Below are positions 35,792-45,856 of a stretch of 64,000 nucleotides of DNA, piece by piece; within the stretch, counting starts at the first letter, position 1; every line of letters begins with the position of its first letter. Where the stretch lies: positions 62,001-126,000 of the forward strand of contig JAIEMJ010000009.1 of the NCBI GenBank assembly GCA_019752335.1, read 5' to 3'. The DNA comes from Bryobacteraceae bacterium (GTDB lineage: Bacteria; Acidobacteriota; Terriglobia; Bryobacterales; Bryobacteraceae). The position numbers and the translations under genes were made by a program. The notes beneath the pieces are model-generated. The model was not told the origin of the DNA. It was given only the letters and a program-made list of their open reading frames with translations, and did no database searches.

Positions 35792-37099
35792 TTAGAAGAG
35801 CGGGCTGAAGCGATCCAGCGTCACACCCAGGAACGCGACGCACATTTCGTCCTCGGTGCCTTCGCCCCAGGTGACGCGTTTGGGCGGATTGCTGGGGTTG
35901 CGGGGGTTGTTGGCCGAGTTGTCGTACTTACAGGAGAGGCGCACGGTGCTACCGGCGGGTACGGCCATGGGCTTGGTGTAAGTGTACGGACCCTGCCAAT
36001 TGAAATCCCATTGGTCGATGAGGACCATGGGTGTGGTGGATCCCGCGCGAATCATCTCCATCTTGATCTCCCGCCCCAGGAGGTGCATGTGCGGGAAGAC
36101 GTTGATGACGTGGTTGTCGAGCAGGAACGGAACGACGAAGTTGGTGGATTCGGTGTGCTCCGCCGCGCCAGGCGGGATGTTGAGCCGTTGCTGGACGACG
36201 GGCAGGAAGAACATCGGCTTCTCGACCTTGGTCTTCGAAAAATAGATGCCGACGCGGGTCTGGTCTGGGTCGCGCGAAACATTCGTGTAGTAGTGAACCT
36301 GCATCACGATGCGCGCGTTCTTGCTAAGCGGGATGCCGACGCCGTCGGGCAACAAGTGTGCGCGGGTTCCCGGGGCCCAACCGCCGAGCGTGTAGCTGAG
36401 CGCGGAGGCGAGGTTGCCGAGGTCGGCGAGGCTGAGGTTGCCCGCGATGGGCGTGCCCGGTCCGCCGAGGCAGTTGTAGCCTGGGCCTTCGTCGGCCTTG
36501 TCGAGTTCCTCAGCCTTACCGGTGGAATCGAGATAAAGAATCACATGATGGACGGACTGGCGATTGCCCGGCACGACGTCGATGGCGCTGACGTACTTGT
36601 CGGCGTCGAGGCCCGTGGGCAGCACAAAGCAGCGGTAGGTGTCGCGGCCGCGCACGGGAGTGAAGGACTCCGCCATGCGGACGGTAAGGTCGGGTTCGCC
36701 AAGGCTCCACTCGCCCTTTTCGGGGGGCGCGGCGGGCATGTTCGCTTCGTCGCCGAGCGGCGTGCCGCCGTCGATCCAGGCGAGCAGGTCGCGCTTCTCC
36801 TGGTCAGTGAGGGCGAAGCTGTCGCGGAACTCACCGTGCCCGGCCACCGGCTTCCAGGGCGGCATAATGCCGGCGCTGACGACGCGCTTGATGTCCTCCG
36901 CCCAGGTAACGGCGTCGTCGTAGGTGCTGAGGGCGAACGGCGCAATGTCGTTTGGGCGATGGCATTGCTGACACTTCTCCTGAACGATCCGCGACACTTC
37001 CCTGGCGTAGGTGACCTGGCCAGCCAGCGGCAAGGCGGCAAAAAAGCTGAAGAGACAAAGATTTCGAAGCGTCAATTTTAGGCGCACCTCTCGTCTCAT
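35792..37099 (-). CDS. secreted copper type II monooxygenase with c-type heme motif
   Basis: This 435-residue exported protein has a signal peptide (CLFSFFAALPLAGQ). A c-type heme motif CQQCH (residues 43-47) follows in a small cytochrome-like domain. The rest is a PHM/DBM-type copper-dependent monooxygenase fold. All likely ligands of the two copper sites are present: HH at 184-185 (SVHHVILYL), His269 (MQVHYY), HMH at 337-339 (FPHMHLLGRE) and Met419 (EDEMC). The enzyme would hydroxylate an unknown substrate, with the fused heme domain as possible electron donor. I chose ATG 37099 because the longer frame reaches into the hairpin at 37126-37151. Confidence 0.85.
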   Translation of the reverse strand: MRREVRLKLTLRNLCLFSFFAALPLAGQVTYAREVSRIVQEKCQQCHRPNDIAPFALSTYDDAVTWAEDIKRVVSAGIMPPWKPVAGHGEFRDSFALTDQEKRDLLAWIDGGTPLGDEANMPAAPPEKGEWSLGEPDLTVRMAESFTPVRGRDTYRCFVLPTGLDADKYVSAIDVVPGNRQSVHHVILYLDSTGKAEELDKADEGPGYNCLGGPGTPIAGNLSLADLGNLASALSYTLGGWAPGTRAHLLPDGVGIPLSKNARIVMQVHYYTNVSRDPDQTRVGIYFSKTKVEKPMFFLPVVQQRLNIPPGAAEHTESTNFVVPFLLDNHVINVFPHMHLLGREIKMEMIRAGSTTPMVLIDQWDFNWQGPYTYTKPMAVPAGSTVRLSCKYDNSANNPRNPSNPPKRVTWGEGTEDEMCVAFLGVTLDRFSPLF

Positions 37100-37125
37100 T
37101 CTAAACCCTATCTGGACACTGCGGA

Positions 37126-37151
37126 GGGCTGACGGGGTCACCCGTCAGCCC
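37126..37151. terminator. strong hairpin between the PEGA-like and monooxygenase genes
   Basis: GGGCTGACGGG-GTCA-CCCGTCAGCCC is a perfect 11-base stem with a 4-base loop. There is no T-run after it on the minus strand. It could end or attenuate transcription from the upstream gene, or stabilise the 5' end of the monooxygenase mRNA. Confidence 0.5.
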
Positions 37152-37166
37152 CGGATACCCAGAGGC

Positions 37167-37577
37167 CTAGGAGTTGCTGGGCGTTAGTGCTTCCTGCCGA
37201 ACATGGGCGGTCTTTCCCGCCACCACGTAGATACGTTCGTGAAGGCGATCCCCGTGACTGCGCAGTTCGACGTCATGTTGGCCTTCCCGCAGCCAAGAAG
37301 AGTTCAGGCCGCGCACCGTTCCGGCGAAGGCACCGTCCAGATAAACCTGGGCGTCCTTGTCGGTGTTGTCGAACTTGAGCTGTCCTTCGTGCCGGTGCGT
37401 GGGCGGCACATAGACGCTTCCGTAGTAGGGGCCGGGCGCCCATCCGGGGCCATATCCCCAGGCACTGTAGGCTGGCCGAACGAAGACCCCGGTCCGGAAG
37501 ACGACCGCGGCGGGAGAGGGTACCGCCGCCACGGTCAGTGCGCCTGCCATCAGCAGGTTGGTTATTAAGCGTTTCAT
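37167..37577 (-). CDS. small secreted PEGA-like protein
   Basis: This 136-residue protein has a signal peptide (RLITNLLMAGALTVAAVPSPAA), a Tyr/Gly/Pro-rich linker and a C-terminal beta-sandwich resembling PEGA domains (GQLKFDNTDKDAQVYLDGAFAGTV, then LREGQHDVELRSHGDRLHERIYV). PEGA domains sit in surface proteins and probably mediate binding. AAGGAG seven bases before the ATG is a strong ribosome binding site. Confidence 0.65.
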   Translation of the reverse strand: MKRLITNLLMAGALTVAAVPSPAAVVFRTGVFVRPAYSAWGYGPGWAPGPYYGSVYVPPTHRHEGQLKFDNTDKDAQVYLDGAFAGTVRGLNSSWLREGQHDVELRSHGDRLHERIYVVAGKTAHVRQEALTPSNS

Positions 37578-37695
37578 GGTTTCACTCCTTTTGAGCCGGT
37601 TGATTGCCGCTCACGGGAAAAGACGGTTGCCCGTCCCAATTGGTGTCTCGCCTCGGCGGGGGAGTGGTAAGGACCGCGACAGGGGAGCCATACTG

Positions 37696-38913
37696 CTAGC
37701 TCCGCTGGGGCTGTCCACTTCCAGCCGTCCGGCCGACGTTCGGCAGAAAGTAGGCCAGCAACCCGAGCGTGGGCAGATAGGCGCAGAGGCGGTAGACGTT
37801 CTCGATGCTGGTGCGGTCCGCCAGACCGCCGAGCAACGCGGCGCCGATGCCGCCCAGCCCGAAGGCGAAGCCAAAGAAGAGGCCGGAGATCAGCCCGACC
37901 CGTCCCGGCAGCAACTCCTGCGCATACACCAGAATCGCCGAGAACGCCGAAGCCAGAATCAGCCCGATCGGGACCACCAGCAGCCCGGTCCAGAAGAGAT
38001 TCGCGTGCGGGAGGGCCAAAGTGAAAGGCAGCACGCCGAGGATCGATCCCCAGATCACATACTTGCGGCCGATACGGTCACCCACGGGTCCGCCGATGAA
38101 GGTGCCCGCGGCCACCGCGCCCAGGAAGACGAACAAATGGATCTGCGCGCTCTGGACCGAGACGCCGAACTTGTGAATCAGGTAGAAAGTGAAATAGCTC
38201 CCCAGGCTGGCCATGTAGAAATACTTCGAGAAGATCAGCACGATCAGAATTGCCAATGCTCCCGCGATCCCGCCGCGCGAGAGCACCGGCACGTTCAGCA
38301 GACGCACCTTGGCTTGGGCCCTCGCCGTCAGATGATCGCGGTACCAACGGCCGATCCACGTAAGAATCCCGATGCCCAGCAGGGACACGCCGGAGAACCA
38401 GGCGATGCTGCCCCGGCCCCGCGGCACCACAATGAACGCGGCTAGCAAAGGCCCCAGCGACGACCCGAAGTTGCCACCCACCTGAAACAAGGACTGCGCC
38501 ATGCCGTGCTGCCCTCCGGAAGCCAGGCGCGCCACCCGCGAGGACTCCGGATGAAAGATCGCCGAACCGAGGCCCACCAAGCCCGAGGCCAGCAACAGCA
38601 GCGGATAGCTGCCGGCGGAGGAGAGCAGTAGGAGCCCAGCAAGCGTGAAGGTCATGCCCACGGGGAGCGAGAACGGCAGCGGCCGGCGATCCGTATAGTG
38701 GCCGACTACCGGCTGGAGCAGGGAAGCGGTGAGTTGATAGGTCAACGAGATCAGCCCGAGCTGAGTGAAGTCGAGGTGGAAGGAGGCCTTCAGAATGGGA
38801 TAGATGGCGGGAATCAGCGATTGGACGACGTCGTTCAACAGGTGGCAGAAGCTGATCGCGCCTAAAACGGAGAAGACGGCTCGCTCCGGCGGATGGATCG
38901 AAGTGGCGGGCAT
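37696..38913 (-). CDS. MFS efflux pump, fosmidomycin-resistance (Fsr) type
   Basis: This 405-residue, 12-helix transporter matches the Fsr branch: FCHLLNDVVQSLIPAIYPIL in helix 1, QLGLISLTYQLTASLLQPVVGHYTDRRP, and SAIFHPESSRVARLASGGQHGMAQSLFQVGGNFGSSLGPLLAAF. Family members export fosmidomycin or similar small molecules by proton antiport. GGAAGG lies close before the ATG. The 118 bases before the PEGA-like gene's ATG show no clear feature. It is divergent from the DUF6677-like gene. Confidence 0.88.
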   Translation of the reverse strand: MPATSIHPPERAVFSVLGAISFCHLLNDVVQSLIPAIYPILKASFHLDFTQLGLISLTYQLTASLLQPVVGHYTDRRPLPFSLPVGMTFTLAGLLLLSSAGSYPLLLLASGLVGLGSAIFHPESSRVARLASGGQHGMAQSLFQVGGNFGSSLGPLLAAFIVVPRGRGSIAWFSGVSLLGIGILTWIGRWYRDHLTARAQAKVRLLNVPVLSRGGIAGALAILIVLIFSKYFYMASLGSYFTFYLIHKFGVSVQSAQIHLFVFLGAVAAGTFIGGPVGDRIGRKYVIWGSILGVLPFTLALPHANLFWTGLLVVPIGLILASAFSAILVYAQELLPGRVGLISGLFFGFAFGLGGIGAALLGGLADRTSIENVYRLCAYLPTLGLLAYFLPNVGRTAGSGQPQRS

Positions 38914-38962
38914 GCGTCCTTCCAGTGTAGGCTTTCGCCGACTGCGTTACCATGAAAGGGTT

Positions 38963-39394
38963 ATGGCGAACACCGCAGTTTCCGCACCGCCCGTGGCCCC
39001 CAGCGCGCCCTTTCAGAAGGTCGCGACGGCCGTGGTCCTGGCTTGGCTGGTTCCCGGCGCGGGACATTTTTTCCTGAAGCGCAACATCCGGGGCGCGATC
39101 CTTTCGGGCAGCGTCGTGGTCCTCTTCGCCTTTGGCTTGTTGATGCGTGGCGCGATGTTCGAGTGGCTCTGGAGTTCGACGGACATGCTCACCACGCTGA
39201 TTTATTGCGGCGGCTACATTGCCAACAACGCCGCGGGAATTCCTTACTACCTGGCGACATGGATGGGCTACAGCCAGCCCGATGTCGCAGGCCATGTGCA
39301 TGACTACGGGACGAAGTTCCTGGCCGGCGCCGGACTGCTGAATGTCCTGGCGATGGTGGACGCCTACGAAATCGCCGCAGGGGAAAAGGACTAG
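38963..39394 (+). CDS. small multi-spanning membrane protein (DUF6677-like)
   Basis: This 143-residue protein has four predicted membrane segments, starting VATAVVLAWLVPGAGHFFLKRNIRGAIL, a motif that resembles TM2-type and related small membrane domains. I recall similar acidobacterial proteins listed as DUF6677, but could not check. ATG 38963 follows AAAGGG closely; the open frame further upstream is antisense to the Fsr gene. It is followed after one base by another small membrane protein, so the two are probably co-translated and may act together. Confidence 0.65.
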   Translation: MANTAVSAPPVAPSAPFQKVATAVVLAWLVPGAGHFFLKRNIRGAILSGSVVVLFAFGLLMRGAMFEWLWSSTDMLTTLIYCGGYIANNAAGIPYYLATWMGYSQPDVAGHVHDYGTKFLAGAGLLNVLAMVDAYEIAAGEKD

Positions 39395-39395
39395 C

Positions 39396-39578
39396 ATGAA
39401 TCTCTCGCTTTCGCACTTCGAAGCCTCGTTATTGTTCGCCCTGGCCACGAGCCTGGTGTTCGGTGTGGTGACCAAGAAGACCGACAAGGAGCGCATTCGC
39501 TACGGTCTGCAAACCTTTGGCTACTTCATGTTGGCCCTGTTCGGACTCGCTTGGGTCATGAAGCTTGGCCACGGCTAG
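39396..39578 (+). CDS. 60-residue membrane protein, hypothetical
   Basis: Two hydrophobic segments, LLFALATSLVFGVVTK and FGYFMLALFGLAWVMKLG, flank a charged turn (KKTDKERIRYG). AAAAGGA lies five bases before the ATG. It begins one base after the preceding gene. I know no function; its conservation with the upstream gene would show whether they form a complex. Confidence 0.6.
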   Translation: MNLSLSHFEASLLFALATSLVFGVVTKKTDKERIRYGLQTFGYFMLALFGLAWVMKLGHG

Positions 39579-39590
39579 GCGTCGACCGGC

Positions 39591-39629
39591 GACGAAACCA
39601 ACCGGGGACTCGTTGATTCTATTCACTTT
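39591..39629 (+). repeat. 39-bp interspersed repeat, copy 2
   Basis: This copy is identical to 23092-23130 over 39 bases. The flanks on both sides differ. Confidence 0.85.
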
Positions 39630-39735
39630 CTCGTTTCGCCGAGCGGGCGGCACCTTACTAGACTAGTGGGCTGCTGAAAACGCTGGACCGGCCCAGGCCG
39701 CTTGGTTCTGATTGTGTGCTCTTTCGGCTAAATGG

Positions 39736-39840
39736 CGAAACCAACCGGGGAGTTGTTGATTCTATTGACGTTTCCCCACAGCTGAGGCCGGCCTGGCTGG
39801 CGGCGGTTGAGAGCGATACCCTATTTTGGCACGCAGGAAC
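39736..39840 (+). repeat. interspersed repeat copy 3 with downstream block
   Basis: Bases 39736-39773 match copies 1 and 2 with four substitutions. After a variable middle, 39816-39840 matches 23179-23202 after copy 1 (consensus ATACYYTATYTTGGCACG, then GGAAC). Copies 1 and 3 may therefore be remnants of an element of about 105-110 bases. Confidence 0.7.
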
Positions 39841-39943
39841 GCGGAATCGACGGCCCGGCGGATGGAAAATATAGGCTAAGTTGCTTTATTTCCGCGCTTT
39901 GCAGGGTCGATGAAATTGCTGTCACCGCGGCCAGCCACGGGCT

Positions 39944-41299
<1,356 letters not shown>

Positions 41300-41328
41300 C
41301 TATGTTACCCTGAGGGTTCCGGGCGCGG

Positions 41329-41826
41329 ATGTCGAAAATCGGCGCGCGGAAAGATCCCCGTATGGTTTTTTCCGAACTTTACTTACAGCTTGGCGAGAGC
41401 CAACTCATCCCCTTGCTCCGCACGATCTCGCTCGGCAAGCTGAAGACCTTTCAGATGTTTGACCGCTTGAAGACGCGGCTGCACCTGACGAAACTGAACA
41501 ACGAGTCGCTCAAGAAGATTGCGCCGAAGGTGTGGCAGCGGCTGGGCAATCAGGAAGAGGCGCTGGGCCAGGACTTGGCGCAGTCGATTCTGGTGTCGAA
41601 TTTGGACATGATCAAGGCGGTGCTCGACTTCCTGGGTGTGCCGCACGAAGATGGCTTCTTCGCCAAGGATCTCGACGCGAAGCAGTACCTGACGGGCGAC
41701 TGGCAGCAGAAGGTCTACGCGGAGTTTCGCGGCAAGTACCCCGACGCGTTACTTGCCTTCTATGTGAATCATCTGGCCTTTGAGCTGTTGGAGCCGGCGG
41801 TATTCGTACCGATGCCGCCCGCCTAA
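41329..41826 (+). CDS. conserved-looking hypothetical cytoplasmic protein upstream of pheS
   Basis: This 165-residue, mainly helical protein has no signal peptide or membrane segment. Readable blocks are LYLQLGESQLIPLLRTISLGKLKTFQMFDRLK and a DWQQKVYAEFRGKYPDALLAFYVNHLAFELL tail. I recognise no family. A second start at ATG 41362 would remove eleven residues. It ends three bases before pheS, so it is likely in the same operon and may have a translation-linked role, an inference from position only. Confidence 0.65.
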   Translation: MSKIGARKDPRMVFSELYLQLGESQLIPLLRTISLGKLKTFQMFDRLKTRLHLTKLNNESLKKIAPKVWQRLGNQEEALGQDLAQSILVSNLDMIKAVLDFLGVPHEDGFFAKDLDAKQYLTGDWQQKVYAEFRGKYPDALLAFYVNHLAFELLEPAVFVPMPPA

Positions 41827-41829
41827 GCC

Positions 41830-42843
41830 ATGAATCTGGCTGACCTTACCCAGGCGACGCTCGCGCGCGTCGCCGCCGCTAAGACGCTGGAAGCCCTGGA
41901 GGCCGTGCGCGTCGACGTCCTGGGCCGGAGAGGGACGCTGGCCGGCTTGAGCAAGGACTTCGGCAAGCTGACGCCCGAGGAACGGGCCGCTCTCGGCAAG
42001 GATCTGAACGCCGCGAAGCAGACACTCGAAACGGCTTGCGACGAACGCAAGGCGGGCTTTGAAGCGGCGGCGCTCGCCGTGAAGCTCGACGCCGAATGGC
42101 TCGATCTCACCATTCCCCCCAGCGGCCAACGTCCAGGAAGCCTGCATCCGCTCACGCAGATTCAGCGCGAGATTGAGCAGTTGTTCACGTCGCTCGGTTT
42201 TGCCGTGCTGGACGGGCCCGAGGTCGAGAGCGAGTTCAACAACTTCGACGCGCTGAACATTCCGGCCGACCATCCGGCGCGCGACATGCAGGACACCTTC
42301 TGGCTCGAGGGTGGCTTCTGCCTGCGCACGCACACCTCGCCCGTGCAGGTGCGCGGCATGAAACTCTTGAAGCCGCCATTCCGGATGATCGCGCCCGGCC
42401 GCGTCTTCCGCAACGAAGAGGTGGACGCGAGCCACGAGCATACCTTCTATCAACTCGAAGGCATGATGGTGGACAAGGACGTCTCCGTGGCGAACCTGAT
42501 CTACTTCATGAAGACGCTGCTTTCGGGCATCTTCGGCCGCGAAGTGACGGTGCGTCTGCGCCCGGGCTACTTCCCGTTCGTCGAGCCTGGCTTCGAGCTC
42601 GATATCCAATGCCTGCTCTGCGGCGGCGCCGGGTGCGCGGTGTGCAAGCAAAGCGGCTGGGTGGAGCTACTGCCCTGCGGACTGGTGCATCCGAACGTGC
42701 TGCGGCTGGGCGGGATCGATCCGGAGCAGTGGAACGGCTTCGCCTTCGGCCTGGGTATGACGCGCTTAGTGATGATGCGCTACGGCATTGAGGACATCCG
42801 CCAATTGCAGGGGGGCGATCTGCGCTTTTTGAAGCAGTTCTAA
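41830..42843 (+). CDS. pheS: phenylalanine--tRNA ligase alpha subunit
   Basis: This 337-residue class II synthetase catalytic subunit has an N-terminal coiled-coil tRNA-binding arm (about 1-85), motif 2 around [13 protein letters not shown] and [22 protein letters not shown], and motif 3 [18 protein letters not shown]. It forms the (alpha-beta)2 enzyme with the pheT product three bases downstream. [14 protein letters not shown] stretch near residue 265 is a Cys cluster also seen in other PheS proteins. Confidence 0.96.
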   Translation: MNLADLTQATLARVAAAKTLEALEAVRVDVLGRRGTLAGLSKDFGKLTPEERAALGKDLNAAKQTLETACDERKAGFEAAALAVKLDAEWLDLTIPPSGQRPGSLHPLTQIQREIEQLFTSLGFAVLDGPEVESEFNNFDALNIPADHPARDMQDTFWLEGGFCLRTHTSPVQVRGMKLLKPPFRMIAPGRVFRNEEVDASHEHTFYQLEGMMVDKDVSVANLIYFMKTLLSGIFGREVTVRLRPGYFPFVEPGFELDIQCLLCGGAGCAVCKQSGWVELLPCGLVHPNVLRLGGIDPEQWNGFAFGLGMTRLVMMRYGIEDIRQLQGGDLRFLKQF

Positions 42844-42846
42844 GCC

Positions 42847-45128
42847 ATGAGATTCTCCTACAACTGGATTCAAGAGTTAGTGCCGTCGCTGAAGGCGACA
42901 CCCGAAGAGACCATGCGGCAGATCACCCTGCGCACGGCTGAGGCGGAAGGGCTGGAGCCCGTGGGCCAGCATTTCTGGAAGGTGGTGTCGGCGAAAGTGG
43001 TGGACGTGCAGCCGATCGAAGGCTCGCACAATCAGCGCGTCGTCGTGAAGAGTGCGCAGTACGGCACGCGCACCGTCGTTTGCGGCGCGCCCAATGTGCG
43101 TCCCGGCATGGTGGCCGTCTATTGTCCAACGGGCGTCGAGATTGACGGCAAGCGGCTCACCAAGGCGACCATCTCCGGCGTCGAAAGCGACGGGATGTTG
43201 GCCAGCGGCAAGGAACTGGGCATCAACCGCGACCACGAGGGGATCGTGGAAGTGGGCGGCGGCATCGGCTGCACGCCGGACTTCATCATCGAGATCGACA
43301 ACAAGAGCCTCACCCACCGGCCGGACCTGTGGGGCCACTATGGCATGGCGAGGGAAGTGTCGGCGATCTTCGGGCTCGACTTGAAGGACCCCGTGAAGCT
43401 GCGCCCGTTCCCCGAGGAATTGGCCTGCATCGACGTCGCCATTCGCGACTTCACCCTGTGCCCGCGCTACAGCGCGCTGATCTTTGAGAATGTGCGCGTG
43501 GGCCCGTCGCCGTTGTGGTTTCAGTATCGCCTCGAAAGCCTGGGGCTGAACCCGATTAACAACATCGTCGATGTGACGAACTACATCATGGCGGAACTGG
43601 CGCAGCCGATGCACGCCTTCGACGCCGACAAGCTGCAAGGCGGCATCCGCGTGCGCAACGCGCACGAGAGCGAGCAGATCGCCGCGTTGAACGGCGAGAT
43701 CTATTCGCTTGATTCGGCGACGCTGGTGATCACGGACGATACTGGCCCCATCGCCATCGCCGGTGTGATTGGCGGCGCCGACAGCGCCATCAGTGCCGGC
43801 ACGACGCGCATCGTGCTCGAAAGCGCGAACTTCCAGGCGGCCAGCGTACGCAAGACGTCGACGCGGCTGAAGCTGCGGACGGATGCTTCGATGCGCTTTG
43901 AGAAAAGCCAGGATCCGGCCAATACGGTTCGCGCGCTGGCCCGCGCGGTGGCCCTGCTGCAACAGGTTTGTCCGGGGATTCGCGTGAAGGGCGGGCTCTC
44001 GGACGTCCACGCCGAGTTGCGCCATCCGGCGCCGATCCGCCTGCCGCTCGACTGGCTGGGGCGCAAGCTGGGCAACGCGATCAGCGCCGCCACGGCGACG
44101 AAGATCCTCACCCGTCTGCAGTTCGGCGTGAGCGAGATCGACGAAAACGAACTCGAAGTCCGTGTGCCGAGTTGGCGCGCGACCAAGGACATCTCGCTCA
44201 AGGAGATCTGGTGGAAGAGATCGGCCGCATGATCGGCTACGACAACTTCACGCCCGTGGCGCCGCTGGTGGCCGCCGCGCCGCCGCCGGGCAACGCGAGC
44301 CGCGCGTTTCAGCACACGCTGCGTACGGTGTGTTCGCAGCAGGGCTACACCGAGGTCTACAACTATTCGTTTGTGAATGCGGAGCAGGCGGCGAAGTTTG
44401 GCCTGTCGCCGGAGTCCCACGTGCGGGTGCTGAATCCGATTGCGTCGGACCAGGGCTTGTTGCGGCGCAGTCTGCTGCCGGGCATTCATCGCAACATTGT
44501 CGAGAATGCGAAGCACACGGCGGCCTTCCGCCTCTTCGAGATCGGCTACGAGATTCATCCGGTGAAGGGCCACGCGCCCTTGGAGATTCCGCAGTTAGTG
44601 GCGGCGGTCTATTCGAAGAGCGATGGCGAAGGCAATTTGCAGGAGCTCAAACGCCTGCTGGCTTGTCTGAATTCCGCGCTCACCGTTCGTCCCACGACGG
44701 CCTTGCCCTACGAGCATCCAGGACGCGCCGCCGAAGTCATGCTCGGTGAGACCTCCGTCGGACGGCTGTTCGAACTGCACCCATCCCTGGTGAAGGGCCG
44801 CGCCGCGATCGCCGACCTGAACCTGGACCTGCTGAAGCTGGAGCAGAAGCAGTACCGGCCGGTGCGCAAGTATCCGTCTTCGGACTTTGACCTTTCGGTG
44901 GTCGCCGGGCCGCGCGTGCTGGTGGCGAGCGTCGCGGCGCTATTGACGGGGCCACTCGTCGAGCGTACGGAGTTCCTGATGCTGCATCCGCTAGGCGACG
45001 GGCGCAACTCACTCAGCTACCGCATTACCCTGGCCGCGCCGGACCGCACGCTCTCCACCGGCGAGATCGCCGAGGCGCGCGAAGGGCTGATCGCCCGTTT
45101 GCGCGAAGCGGGGCTAGAGCTGCGTTAG
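42847..45128 (+). CDS. pheT: phenylalanine--tRNA ligase beta subunit, frameshifted at about 44205
   Basis: The domains are in order: N-terminal strand-helix region (FSYNWIQELVPSLKAT), tRNA-binding EMAP/OB domain (VVDVQPIEGSHNQRVVV), B3/B4 (PRYSALIFENVRV, NPINNIVDVTNYIMAELAQPMHAFDADKL), B5, the catalytic-like core (EEIGRMIGYDNFTPVAP onward) and the C-terminal anticodon-binding FDX-ACB domain (KYPSSDFDLSVVAG). The first frame stops at 44232. The correct continuation lies in another frame: AAG GAG at 44200-44205 should be followed by GAT CTG GTG GAA GAG. One G appears missing, or the ribosome slips back one base. Joined length is about 760 residues. Either the assembly has an error or this essential gene is truly mutated. 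Confidence 0.93.
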
Positions 45129-45138
45129 TCTAAGTGTC

Positions 45139-45759
45139 ATGTGGCGTTTCATCGCTCTCGGGATTGGCTTTGTTTCGTTTTCCGCGGCCCAGGACCTCTA
45201 CCCCAAGCATTACTTGAATTTCGGACCGGGCATCGGCCTGCCGCGCGGCGAGATCAACGCCTACTTTAAGACGAAGCCCGCCTTGACCGCCAACTACGGC
45301 TATCGCTTCCAGCGCTACTTTCAGGCCGACGCCGGCTACGACGTCGTCTTCGGCGCGGCAGATGTCCGCGACTTCCTCACGACCCAACTCGGCAGCCTGC
45401 GCATTCGCGACTATCAGCATTTCGTCACCTTCGGCGGGCGCGGCGTGGTGCCGCTGGCCAAGGGCCGCGTGCTGTTTTCGGCGGGCGGCGGGGGCGTCTT
45501 TATGCGCTACCAAGAGAGCGTCCAGCAGCCGAGTAACTTTATTCGCTTCGCCTGCCCGCAGTGTACGGCGCGGACGGGCTGGGGCAATTATGCTTTGGCG
45601 AGCCTGCGCTTTTCGACGCGCTGGCAGCGGGTCTGGTTCGGCGTGACGACGAAGGTGATTCGCGGACGGACGGAGGGCGATCCGTTTGGCGGTTTGCCGA
45701 CGTCGCGGACGAAGGACAACTGGGTGAACACCTTTGCCGAGGTCGGTTTCGCTTTTTAG
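45139..45759 (+). CDS. outer-membrane beta-barrel protein
   Basis: This 206-residue protein has a signal peptide (MWRFIALGIGFVSFSAAQ) and alternating aromatic/polar strands: HYLNFGPGIGLPRGEINAYF, ALTANYGYRFQRYFQADAGYDVVFGAA, then a final strand ending in VGFAF with terminal Phe, the signature of outer-membrane barrels. Eight strands are likely. Function is unknown. TAGTCT ends seven bases before the ATG and overlaps the pheT stop; no ribosome binding site is seen. Confidence 0.7.
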   Translation: MWRFIALGIGFVSFSAAQDLYPKHYLNFGPGIGLPRGEINAYFKTKPALTANYGYRFQRYFQADAGYDVVFGAADVRDFLTTQLGSLRIRDYQHFVTFGGRGVVPLAKGRVLFSAGGGGVFMRYQESVQQPSNFIRFACPQCTARTGWGNYALASLRFSTRWQRVWFGVTTKVIRGRTEGDPFGGLPTSRTKDNWVNTFAEVGFAF

Positions 45760-45821
45760 CAAATCTTAATAGTAAATTTTCGCGACCTGTAGTACCAAAG
45801 CGTGTTGTATTTCCAGTACGC

Positions 45822-45830
45822 GCTGCTATA
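45822..45830 (+). promoter_or_regulatory. extended -10 promoter for the DUF1549/DUF1501 operon
   Basis: TGCTATACT is an extended -10 like that upstream of clpX. TTGTAT lies 16 bases upstream as a poor -35. AAGGGG before the ATG at 45857 serves as ribosome binding site. Confidence 0.45.
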
Positions 45831-45856
45831 CTCTGCGCATAAGGGGAATTCATAGC

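Larger units (their letters stand above)
39579..39943. other. intergenic stretch holding two repeat copies
   Basis: No gene is visible in these 365 bases. Two copies of the 39-base interspersed repeat lie here, 145 bases apart, with a further matching block after the second. No promoter for the following convergent purA end is expected. Confidence 0.6.

Noticed and set aside
44195-44215. programmed -1 ribosomal frameshift in pheT
   Set aside because: A -1 step would restore the frame, but no slippery heptamer or clear downstream pseudoknot is visible and pheT is not known to use frameshifting; a missing base is simpler.
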